A stretch of DNA of 13,893 nucleotides from contig DGUD01000170.1 of NCBI GenBank assembly GCA_002393865.1, positions 1 through 13,893 of the forward strand, read 5' to 3'. The notes beneath the pieces were generated by a model, which was given only the letters and a program-made list of their open reading frames with translations, was not told the DNA's origin and did no database searches. Origin of the DNA: Treponema sp. UBA4319. Lineage in GTDB: Bacteria; Spirochaetota; Spirochaetia; Treponematales; Treponemataceae. The translations under genes and the position numbers were made by a program. Of this stretch, positions 5,607 to 12,157 are shown one piece after another; position 1 is the stretch's first letter; every line of letters begins with the position of its first letter.

Positions 5607-7145
5607 ATGGCTATCGATAAATGGGAAATTGTAATCGGCTGCGAAATCCACACGCAGCTTCTGACTAAGACGAAGGCGTTCTGCGCCTGCGAGAACCGCT
5701 ACGGCGGTATGCCGAATACGCGCGTATGCCCGGTCTGCCTCGGTCTGCCGGGCGCCATGCCGCGCATCAGCAAGGGCTACGTGGAGCTGGGCGCGGTCGC
5801 GGGGCTTGCGCTCAATTGCGACATCGTGCGCTTTACCAAGTTCGACCGCAAGCACTATTTTTACCCTGACCTGACGAAGGGCTACCAGATTACGCAGTAT
5901 GACCTGCCGCTCTGCACGAACGGGCACGTCGATCTGCCGATGGCGAAGTACCCCGTGGAGCAGCAGGCGGGGCAGCCCAAGTGCCGCAGCAAGAATTTTG
6001 TGGGCGAGGACTGCATCATAGACGGCGGCAAGTACCGCCGCGTGCGCGTGGAGCGCATCCATCTTGAGGAGGACGTAGGCAAGTCGCTCCACCTTCCCGG
6101 CACGCATTCGTACATAGACTACAACCGCTCAGGCACGCCGCTCATCGAGATTGTGACCAAGCCAGACATGACCAGCCCGGAGGAAGCCGCGCTCTTTATG
6201 GAGACCGTGCAGGAAATCCTGCGCTACGTAAAGGTAACGAACGGCAACCTTGAGGAAGGCAACATGCGCTGCGACGCCAACATCAACCTGAACGTCTGGG
6301 AGGACGGCAAGCTGTTCCACACGCCAATCTCCGAAATCAAGAACCTGAACTCCTTTAAGTCCATCCGCGACGCCTGCACATACGAGGCGCAGCGCCAGCT
6401 GAAGGAATTCCAGGAGGACAGGCAGGAATTCAACCCCGGCTTTAAGGTGACGATGGGCTGGGACGAGGAGAAGGGCGAGACCGTCGTGCAGCGCACTAAG
6501 AATTCCTTTGTGGACTACCGTTTTGTGGTGGAGCCGGACATCAAGCCGTTCAGCGTGAGCGAGGAGCTGGTTGCCCGCGCGCAGGGGCGTGTGGGCGAGC
6601 TGCCGGAGGCAAAGCGCGTGCGCCTGAAGAAGGAATACGGGCTCACGGATTTTGACGTCGAGACGCTTACCTCCAGCCGCGATCTTGCGATGTGGTTCGA
6701 GGAGGCGGCCGCCGGCACAAAGAATCCCAAGAAGGCCGCGAACATCATCCTGACGGAGCTGCTGGCAAAGCTCAACGAGGAGAAAAAGACCATCTGCGAC
6801 GTGACCATCACGCCCAAGCATATCAGCGCCCTTGTGAACGCCATCGACGAGGGGCGCATTTCCTCCGCGCAGGGCAAAGAGGTCTTTGCGGAGATGCTTG
6901 CGTCCGGCAGGATGCCCGGCGACATCATCCGCGAGAAGGGTATGGAGGTCGTAAGCGATACCGGCGCGCTGGAGGCCGCCGTTGACAAGGTGATTGCCGC
7001 GAACCCCAAGGCCATCGCCGATTACAAGGGCGGCAAGACGAATGTGGTCGGCTGGCTCATGGGGCAGGTGATGAAGGAGTCCAAGGGCAAGGCGAACCCC
7101 AAGCTTGCCGCTGCCCTTGTGGCAAAAAAACTGTCCGCGCTCTAG
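5607..7145 (+). CDS. gatB: Asp/Glu-tRNA amidotransferase subunit B
   Basis: GatB binds the mischarged tRNA, phosphorylates its Glu or Asp side chain with ATP and transfers ammonia delivered from GatA. The 512 residues begin with the cradle (kinase) domain: EIHTQLLTKTKAFC (about 13-26), PNTRVCPVCLGLPGAMP (about 36-52), KHYFYPDLTKGYQITQYDLPL, HLEEDVGK, DYNRSGTPLIEIVTKPD, GNMRCDANIN and EIKNLNSFK. A helical and YqeY-like tRNA-binding tail covers about 340-510. Cys26, Cys28, Cys41 and Cys44 form a likely zinc site, present in many but not all GatB proteins. AAGGGGAG (5594-5601) lies five bases before the ATG. It is the last gene of the operon, with a strong terminator 37 bases past its stop. The sequence does not show whether the complex serves Gln, Asn or both. 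Confidence 0.97.
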   Translation: MAIDKWEIVIGCEIHTQLLTKTKAFCACENRYGGMPNTRVCPVCLGLPGAMPRISKGYVELGAVAGLALNCDIVRFTKFDRKHYFYPDLTKGYQITQYDLPLCTNGHVDLPMAKYPVEQQAGQPKCRSKNFVGEDCIIDGGKYRRVRVERIHLEEDVGKSLHLPGTHSYIDYNRSGTPLIEIVTKPDMTSPEEAALFMETVQEILRYVKVTNGNLEEGNMRCDANINLNVWEDGKLFHTPISEIKNLNSFKSIRDACTYEAQRQLKEFQEDRQEFNPGFKVTMGWDEEKGETVVQRTKNSFVDYRFVVEPDIKPFSVSEELVARAQGRVGELPEAKRVRLKKEYGLTDFDVETLTSSRDLAMWFEEAAAGTKNPKKAANIILTELLAKLNEEKKTICDVTITPKHISALVNAIDEGRISSAQGKEVFAEMLASGRMPGDIIREKGMEVVSDTGALEAAVDKVIAANPKAIADYKGGKTNVVGWLMGQVMKESKGKANPKLAAALVAKKLSAL

Positions 7146-7182
7146 CCGCATGCCCTGATGGCTGGGCTTCTGCGTGAGGAAT

Positions 7183-7216
7183 AAAAATGCGCTCCCGTGT
7201 GGGGGCGCATTTTTTT
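7183..7216. terminator. Strong bidirectional intrinsic terminator between gatB and GH5
   Basis: AAAAATGCGCTCCC at 7183-7196 pairs with GGGGGCGCATTTTT at 7201-7214 across the loop GTGT, with one G-T wobble on the plus strand, and the T-run continues to 7216. On the minus strand the flanking A-run gives a T-tract as well, and only one A-C mismatch interrupts the stem. It lies 37 bases past the gatB stop and 24 bases past the GH5 stop, so it serves both convergent genes. Confidence 0.93.
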
Positions 7217-7240
7217 GTGCTGCATCGCGGCTGTGGGCGG

Positions 7241-8578
7241 CTAGTCGGTCTTGCCGGCTTCCTCCATGATAGCGTCGAGGAGTTCCGGGAAGAACCATGT
7301 TCCGCCCGTTCGGTTGAAGAATCCGAAGTGCTCGTTGTAGTCGGTGCCTTGTACTTCCCAGACGCCGTTATCCCAGAGCATGCAGGGAATTCCCTCGTTC
7401 CTGGTGAATTTGATGAAGTCGTGGAACCAGGCCGTGCGTTCCTCAAGGTTGTTCTTGTTCGTGGCGCCGTATTCCCCGATGTAGACCGCATATCCTTTTG
7501 CGATGAATGTGTCGTGCAGCTTCTTGAATGTCATGACGTTGCTGGAGCGCATCTGCGCCGTGTATTTTGTCTGCCCGGGCGACTCCATCGCGAAGGGGTA
7601 GGGGGAATACATGTGGACGGAGACCATGAGCCTGCCCGGCTCGGTGTCCTTCGGCATCTGGAATGCGGCGGCGAAGGCTGAGTCGGGGGAAGCCTGGAGT
7701 CCGGGGCAGCCGACGAAGCGTTTCGCGTTGTTCCCGCCGCTGGCGCGGATGGTGTCCAGCGCGTCCTGGTTCAGCTTGTTCAGCACCTCCGCCGCCTCCT
7801 TGCATTCCTGCGCGTTCGCGTCGAACCACCATTCGTGGCTTGTTCCGCAGAGGCGGGGCTCGTTCATCGTCTCGAAGATGAGGTGCTCGTCGTAGCCGTT
7901 GTTGAAGGCAAGGCAGATTTGTGTCCAGATGTTCTTAAGGAAACGCCGGGATTCCTCGTAGTTCACCTGATTGGGGTAGTAGCCGTTCCCGGCCGGCATG
8001 ACGGCAGGGGAATCGTTGCAGTCGTGGTGCGAGTTGAGGATGACGTACATGCCGTCGTCCAGCGCCCAGCCGACGACTTCCTTGACGCGCTCCATCCATG
8101 CGGGGTCGATGGTGTAATTGCTGTCTATGAGATGGTTGTGCCAGGATACCGGAATCCTGATGGTCTTCATGCCAGACTTTGCGAGGCTGTCTATCATCGC
8201 TTTGCTTGTCTTGGGCTGCCCCCAGCTGGTCTCGGAGGAAAGCCCGCTCGCGCCGGTTGCGTCAAAGGTGTTCCCCAGGTTCCAGCCGGTCTTCATGTCC
8301 TTTGCGCATTCTATCGCGCTCGTCGCCGTAAAGGCCTTGCTGCCGGTGTCGGTGACGGCCTTTGTCCTGTCGAACTGCACGTCGTCTTTCTGCTCGCTGC
8401 GGCTTTCTGCCGCGCTTTTGGCGCTGCTCTCAGCGCTTTCGGCGGTGTTTCCGCTTGTACTTTCAGCGGCAGTTCCGGCTTTTTCTGTCCCTCCTGCCGG
8501 CGCCGGCTTCTCTGTTTTTCCGGCGCATGCGCTCAGCAGCAGGAGCGCCGCCGCGCAGCATAATGCAATTCGTTTCAT
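7241..8578 (-). CDS. GH5 endo-beta-glucanase-like lipoprotein
   Basis: The 445-residue product starts with a lipoprotein signal (MKRIALCC..., lipobox LSAC, Cys18). A low-complexity Ala/Ser/Glu/Thr-rich tether follows at about 19-65, then one glycoside hydrolase family 5 barrel to the end. Family marks are GWNLGNTFDA (98-107), ETSWGQP (116-122), IRIPVSWHNH (140-149), ILNSHHD (180-186), FETMNEPR with acid/base Glu240, VHMYSPY (321-327), and VYIGEYG with nucleophile Glu369, then MLWDNG (400-405). The GWNLGNT...ETSWG pattern is like subfamily GH5_4, whose members cut cellulose, xyloglucan, lichenan or glucomannan internally. GGAGG lies five bases before the ATG. The frame is open upstream to 8968, but only this start gives the lipobox. 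It is probably displayed outside the inner membrane, where it would feed oligosaccharides to the divergent GH1 enzyme. The exact substrate is not decidable here. Confidence 0.93.
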   Translation of the reverse strand: MKRIALCCAAALLLLSACAGKTEKPAPAGGTEKAGTAAESTSGNTAESAESSAKSAAESRSEQKDDVQFDRTKAVTDTGSKAFTATSAIECAKDMKTGWNLGNTFDATGASGLSSETSWGQPKTSKAMIDSLAKSGMKTIRIPVSWHNHLIDSNYTIDPAWMERVKEVVGWALDDGMYVILNSHHDCNDSPAVMPAGNGYYPNQVNYEESRRFLKNIWTQICLAFNNGYDEHLIFETMNEPRLCGTSHEWWFDANAQECKEAAEVLNKLNQDALDTIRASGGNNAKRFVGCPGLQASPDSAFAAAFQMPKDTEPGRLMVSVHMYSPYPFAMESPGQTKYTAQMRSSNVMTFKKLHDTFIAKGYAVYIGEYGATNKNNLEERTAWFHDFIKFTRNEGIPCMLWDNGVWEVQGTDYNEHFGFFNRTGGTWFFPELLDAIMEEAGKTD

Positions 8579-8690
8579 CGTATCCTCCATAAAAAGACGG
8601 GTGTGGGCACCTGAAAAAAAGTTTTTTGTGCTTCCTGAAGGCAGCTTTATGCATCTGGTGGAAGCCTGGCTGCCTGCGGAAAAAATAGAC

Positions 8691-8800
8691 CTGCCCGGAA
8701 GGCGGGCTGCAACGATGCCCTTTCCGTGCGGGATCCGCATTTTTATGGCCGGAGCCCTGCAAAAATGCGGATTGTCCGGAAAACAAAGCGTTCCGGGCAG
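8691..8800. repeat. Nested inverted repeats between divergent GH5 and GH1
   Basis: An outer 10-bp perfect inverted repeat (CTGCCCGGAA at 8691-8700, TTCCGGGCAG at 8791-8800) encloses an inner 12-bp perfect one (ATCCGCATTTTT at 8733-8744, AAAAATGCGGAT at 8761-8772, spacer 16 bases). TGCGGAT occurs a third time at 8819-8825, between the proposed -35 and -10 boxes of GH1. Repeated palindromic sites between divergent sugar genes suggest operators. The inner repeat has no U-run placed as a terminator for either gene. The whole 8579-8843 gap holds no gene; an A7/T6 tract lies at 8614-8627. Confidence 0.6.
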
Positions 8801-8808
8801 CTCTAGTG

Positions 8809-8837
8809 TACCATTTTTTGCGGATCTGTGGTAGCAT
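8809..8837 (+). promoter_or_regulatory. Candidate leaderless promoter of GH1
   Basis: TACCAT (8809-8814), 17 bases, TAGCAT (8832-8837), then six bases to the ATG. No Shine-Dalgarno is present in that gap or just above it. The boxes resemble those before gatC and the ABC operon. The same stretch holds TACCA/TGGTA (8809-8813 and 8829-8833), an inverted repeat that could instead be an operator overlapping the promoter. Confidence 0.4.
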
Positions 8838-8843
8838 ATTGCT

Positions 8844-10166
8844 ATGGGATTCAAGGAAAATTTTGTGTGGGGCGCCGCGACGGCTTCCTTCCAGATTGAG
8901 GGCGCTTGGGACGAAGACGGAAAAGTCCCCAGCATTTGGGATGTGTTCTGCCACGAGGGCGGCCACATCAGCGACGGTTCCGACGGAGATATCGCCTGCG
9001 ACCACTACCACCGCTACAAGGAGGACGTGGGGCTTATGGCGGAGCTGGGGCTCAAGGCCTACCGCTTCTCTATCGCGTGGCCACGGGTCATCAGCGGCGC
9101 GGGCGGCACGGTCAACCAGAAGGGGCTGGACTTCTACAGCCGCCTTGTCGATGAGCTGCTGGCCCATGGCATAACGCCGTATGCGACGTTGTACCACTGG
9201 GATATGCCGTATGACAACTATCTGCGCGGCGGCTGGCTGAACCCGGACAGCTCCGGCTGCTTTGAGACCTATACGGAGGCTGTGGCGCGCTGTCTGGGCG
9301 ACAGGCTGAAGCACTTTATCACCTTTAACGAGCCGTCCGTGTTCACGGGCTGCGGGATGATGCTCGGCGAGCACGCGCCGGGACTCAAGCTCGGCAGCCG
9401 CGACCTGCTGCATGCCGGGCACAACGTCCACATGGCGCACGGAAAAGCCGTCCGTGTGCTGCGGAATCTGGTGCCGGACGCCAGCATCGGTTTTACGGTG
9501 GCGGAGATGCCTGCGATTCCGGCTACACCGGCTGACGAGGATGCCGCGTACGAGTCGCAGTTTGCGGTGGGGCGCAAGCATTTTGTCTGGTCGAACAGCT
9601 TCTGGTGCGACCCGCTCATGTTCGGCGCCTACCCGCAGCAGCTGCTGGACGAGTGCGGGGATATATTCCCGGCGTTCACCGGGGAGGACATGCGGCTCAT
9701 CGGCCAGAAAATCGACTTTCTGGGGCTGAACATCTATCAGGGGCGCTACGTGGGCGAGTGGAAGCGCCCTGTGGGCATGGCGCACAACGAGCTCGGATGG
9801 GACGTAAAGCCGCTCGCGCTGAAGTGGGGCGTAAAGCATTTTGCACGGCGCTACGGGGTACCGCTGTTTATCACGGAGAACGGCCTGAGCTGCCACGACT
9901 GGGTGAGCCTTGACGGAAAGGTGCACGATCCCAACCGTACGGACTTCCTGCACCGCTACCTGCGCGCGCTGCGCGAGGCAGTGGATGAGGGCTGCGACGT
10001 GGGCGGCTACTTCCAGTGGTCGTTCATGGACAATTTTGAGTGGGCTGCCGGATACAATCCCCGCTTCGGCATGGTCTTCTGCGACTACCAGACCCAGCGG
10101 CGCATCCCCAAGGACTCCGCGTACTGGTACCGGGATGTCATCGCGGACAACGGGGCGTCGCTCTAG
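8844..10166 (+). CDS. GH1 beta-glucosidase, cytosolic
   Basis: A 440-residue single-domain family 1 glycosidase, near full family length and without a signal peptide. Its marks are the N-terminal signature FVWGAATASFQIEG (7-20, sugar-binding Gln17), YHWDMP (117-122, His118), FNEP with acid/base Glu163, LNIYQG (295-300) and ITENG with nucleophile Glu345. The C-terminal SFMDNFEWAAGYNPRFG carries Glu399-Trp400, the pair that holds an unphosphorylated glucose; phospho-beta-glucosidases have a Ser/Lys/Tyr set instead. It should therefore release glucose from cellobiose and short beta-glucans after uptake, complementing the divergent surface GH5 enzyme. No transporter or PTS gene is next to it. The start matches the family start exactly but lacks a ribosome binding site; a TAGCAT box ends six bases upstream, which suggests a leaderless message. 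Beta-galactosidase side activity is possible. Confidence 0.95.
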   Translation: MGFKENFVWGAATASFQIEGAWDEDGKVPSIWDVFCHEGGHISDGSDGDIACDHYHRYKEDVGLMAELGLKAYRFSIAWPRVISGAGGTVNQKGLDFYSRLVDELLAHGITPYATLYHWDMPYDNYLRGGWLNPDSSGCFETYTEAVARCLGDRLKHFITFNEPSVFTGCGMMLGEHAPGLKLGSRDLLHAGHNVHMAHGKAVRVLRNLVPDASIGFTVAEMPAIPATPADEDAAYESQFAVGRKHFVWSNSFWCDPLMFGAYPQQLLDECGDIFPAFTGEDMRLIGQKIDFLGLNIYQGRYVGEWKRPVGMAHNELGWDVKPLALKWGVKHFARRYGVPLFITENGLSCHDWVSLDGKVHDPNRTDFLHRYLRALREAVDEGCDVGGYFQWSFMDNFEWAAGYNPRFGMVFCDYQTQRRIPKDSAYWYRDVIADNGASL

Positions 10167-10177
10167 GCTTCGCTGGA

Positions 10178-10230
10178 GCCGGTCTCAAAGAGTCCGCGGC
10201 AGCACCTTGGCCGGGACTCTTGAAACTGGC
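10178..10230. repeat. Long imperfect hairpin past GH1
   Basis: The arms at 10178-10195 and 10214-10230 pair over about 17 positions with one mismatch, one G-T wobble and one bulged A. It begins 11 bases past the GH1 stop. No U-run follows, so it is not a classical terminator; it may protect the 3' end or be a mobile palindromic unit. A smaller stem CTGGC/GCCAG follows at 10226-10242 and overlaps its last bases. Confidence 0.55.
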
Positions 10231-10262
10231 GCCGGCAGCCAGGGCTTCAGCATGAGACGCGC

Positions 10263-10317
10263 GCATGCGCTTCCGGCGGAAGGCGGCACATCGTCCGGTA
10301 CCGCAGAAAGCGCATGC
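10263..10317. repeat. 10-bp inverted repeat between GH1 and the ABC operon
   Basis: GCATGCGCTT at 10263-10272 and AAGCGCATGC at 10308-10317 are perfect inverted copies 35 bases apart; inside them CTTCC/GGAAG makes a small hairpin. The whole gap of 245 bases from 10167 to 10411 holds no credible gene. A weak AAAAC/GTTTT stem at about 10338-10351 could end GH1 transcription inefficiently. Confidence 0.45.
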
Positions 10318-10375
10318 CTCCCGCGCGGCGCTGGCCCAAAACTGAAGTTTTTAGAGCTTCCCTAACGGAATTTTA

Positions 10376-10404
10376 TTCCCTAAACCGCGCCGATGCGGTA
10401 TATT
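10376..10404 (+). promoter_or_regulatory. Candidate leaderless promoter of the ABC exporter operon
   Basis: TTCCCT (10376-10381), 17 bases, TATATT (10399-10404), then seven bases to the ATG at 10412. The -10 box is five of six to consensus. AGAGG at 10405-10409 ends two bases before the ATG, too close for normal use as a Shine-Dalgarno. Both the boxes and the seven-base gap match the arrangement before gatC. Confidence 0.55.
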
Positions 10405-10411
10405 AGAGGCT

Positions 10412-12145
10412 ATGTCTACAGTACGAACATTGTTGCACGGCCTTGAGAAAAAATACAAGGTCTACTCCCTGCTCAGCCCGCTGTCTATGGTGGGCGAGGT
10501 GGTCATGGAGACGGTTATCCCGCTCCTTATGGCACGGATAATCGATATCGGTATCGCCGACCGTAATCTTTCCTATGTGCTCCAGATGGGGCTGCTCATG
10601 GTCGGGCTGTCCTGCGTGTCCCTTGCCTGCGGGGCGTTCGGCGCGCGTTTTTCCGCCGTGGCGGCGCTCGGCTTTGCGCGGAACCTCCGCCGCAGGCTGT
10701 TCCGCCGCGTGCAGGACTTCTCTTTCGGGAACATCGACCATTTCTCCACGTCGTCGCTGGTCACTCGCCTGACGACGGACGTGACGAACGTGCAGAATAC
10801 CTACCAGATGCTTATCCGCATGTGCATCCGCGCGCCGTTCATGCTGATCAGCGGTACGGTCATGGCCTGCTTTATCAACCTGCGGCTTTCTTCCATATTT
10901 TTTGTCATCATACCGCTGCTTGCGGTCATGCTCACCATCATCGCCGTATCCGCGTACCCGCGTTTCCGCAGCATGCTGCACCAGTACGATGTGCTCAACA
11001 ATACGGTGCAGGAGAACCTTGTCGGCATCCGCGTGGTCAAGAGCTTTGTTCGTGGCGACTTTGAGGACAAGAAATTCACTGAGGCGGCGGACGCCGTGCG
11101 CCGGACGCAGGTGGCGGCGGAGAAGGTCGTCATCCTGAACCTCCCGCTCATGCAGCTTGTCATCTACGCCTGCATCATCGCGAGCCTCTGGTTCGGCGGC
11201 AGGATGATTGTGCGGGGAGACCTGCTGACCGGCGAGCTGGTGAGCTTTATCACCTACGTCACGCAGATTCTTATGTCGCTGATGATGCTCTCCATGGTGT
11301 TCATCACGCTGGTGCTTTCCCGCGCCAGCATTGCCCGTATCACGGAAGTCCTTGCGGAGCAGCCGGAAATCACGTCCCCGGAGCAGGGGGCGCTCAGCTC
11401 GGTCGCCGACGGCTCGGTGGAATTCCGCGATGTCTCCTTCAGCTACCTGAAGGATCCCTCCAACTGCGTGCTTTCCGGCGTGAACCTGCGCATAGCGAGC
11501 GGACAGGTCGTCGGTATCATCGGCGGTACCGGCTCCTCCAAGTCCACGCTGGTGTCGCTCATCCCGCGCCTCTATGACGTCACCTCCGGCTCGGTGCTGG
11601 TGGGCGGCGAGGACGTGCGGCGCTACGGCCTGGCGGCGCTGCGGGACAGCGTGGCGATGGTGCTCCAGAAGAACGTGCTGTTCAGCGGCACCATCCGGGA
11701 CAACCTGCGCTGGGGCAACCCGCAGGCATCCGACGAGGAGCTGAAGGCCGCATGCGTCGCCGCCGACGCGGATGAATTTGTGAGCACGCTGCCGGAAGGC
11801 TATGCCACGCAGCTTGGGCAGGGCGGCGTGAACCTTTCCGGCGGGCAGAAGCAGCGCCTGTGCATCGCCCGCGCGCTGCTCAAAAAGCCGCGCATCCTCA
11901 TCCTTGACGACAGCACGAGCGCCGTGGATACCGCCACCGATGCCCGTATCCGCAGCGCGCTCCGTAACTCGCTGCCGCAGACGACAAAAATCATCATCGC
12001 CCAGCGCATCGCCTCCGTGCAGGATGCGGACATCATCTACGTGCTGGACAACGGCCATATTGACGGATCTGGTACCCACGAGGAGCTGCTGCGCACGAAC
12101 AGCATCTACCGTGAGGTCTACGAGTCCCAGCAGAGCGAGAATTAA
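10412..12145 (+). CDS. Heterodimeric ABC exporter, subunit with degenerate ATPase site
   Basis: The 577-residue half-transporter has six membrane segments in about 20-303 and one ATPase domain from about 333. Walker A is GGTGSSKST (371-379), with Ser where the usual last Gly of the P-loop stands. The Q-loop is VLQKN (Gln419) and the signature is a canonical LSGGQ (475-479). Walker B is RILILDDSTSAVD, with Asp500 in place of the catalytic Glu, and the switch is IIAQR, with Gln531 in place of His. In the TM287/288, BmrCD and LmrCD type these changes mark the subunit that contributes the non-hydrolysing site. The partner gene follows after 12 bases. Substrates of such pairs include drugs, lipids and peptides; the substrate here is unknown. 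The start lacks a usable ribosome binding site. Confidence 0.94.
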   Translation: MSTVRTLLHGLEKKYKVYSLLSPLSMVGEVVMETVIPLLMARIIDIGIADRNLSYVLQMGLLMVGLSCVSLACGAFGARFSAVAALGFARNLRRRLFRRVQDFSFGNIDHFSTSSLVTRLTTDVTNVQNTYQMLIRMCIRAPFMLISGTVMACFINLRLSSIFFVIIPLLAVMLTIIAVSAYPRFRSMLHQYDVLNNTVQENLVGIRVVKSFVRGDFEDKKFTEAADAVRRTQVAAEKVVILNLPLMQLVIYACIIASLWFGGRMIVRGDLLTGELVSFITYVTQILMSLMMLSMVFITLVLSRASIARITEVLAEQPEITSPEQGALSSVADGSVEFRDVSFSYLKDPSNCVLSGVNLRIASGQVVGIIGGTGSSKSTLVSLIPRLYDVTSGSVLVGGEDVRRYGLAALRDSVAMVLQKNVLFSGTIRDNLRWGNPQASDEELKAACVAADADEFVSTLPEGYATQLGQGGVNLSGGQKQRLCIARALLKKPRILILDDSTSAVDTATDARIRSALRNSLPQTTKIIIAQRIASVQDADIIYVLDNGHIDGSGTHEELLRTNSIYREVYESQQSEN

Positions 12146-12157
12146 GGAGATTTTACT

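Noticed and set aside
8614..8627. A7/T6 tract as a terminator near GH5
   Set aside because: There is no GC stem, and it lies upstream of GH5. It is more likely a bent or easily melted promoter-region tract.
8579..8968. Upstream in-frame extension of GH5
   Set aside because: It runs through the divergent promoter region into GH1 and would hide the lipobox; GGAGG before 8578 fixes the start.
10403..12079. 558-codon minus-strand open frame opposite the ABC gene, and a similar 462-codon frame at 12407-13795
   Set aside because: Both are antisense shadows of GC-rich coding DNA, full of His, Arg and Asp. The plus strand encodes intact ABC motifs.
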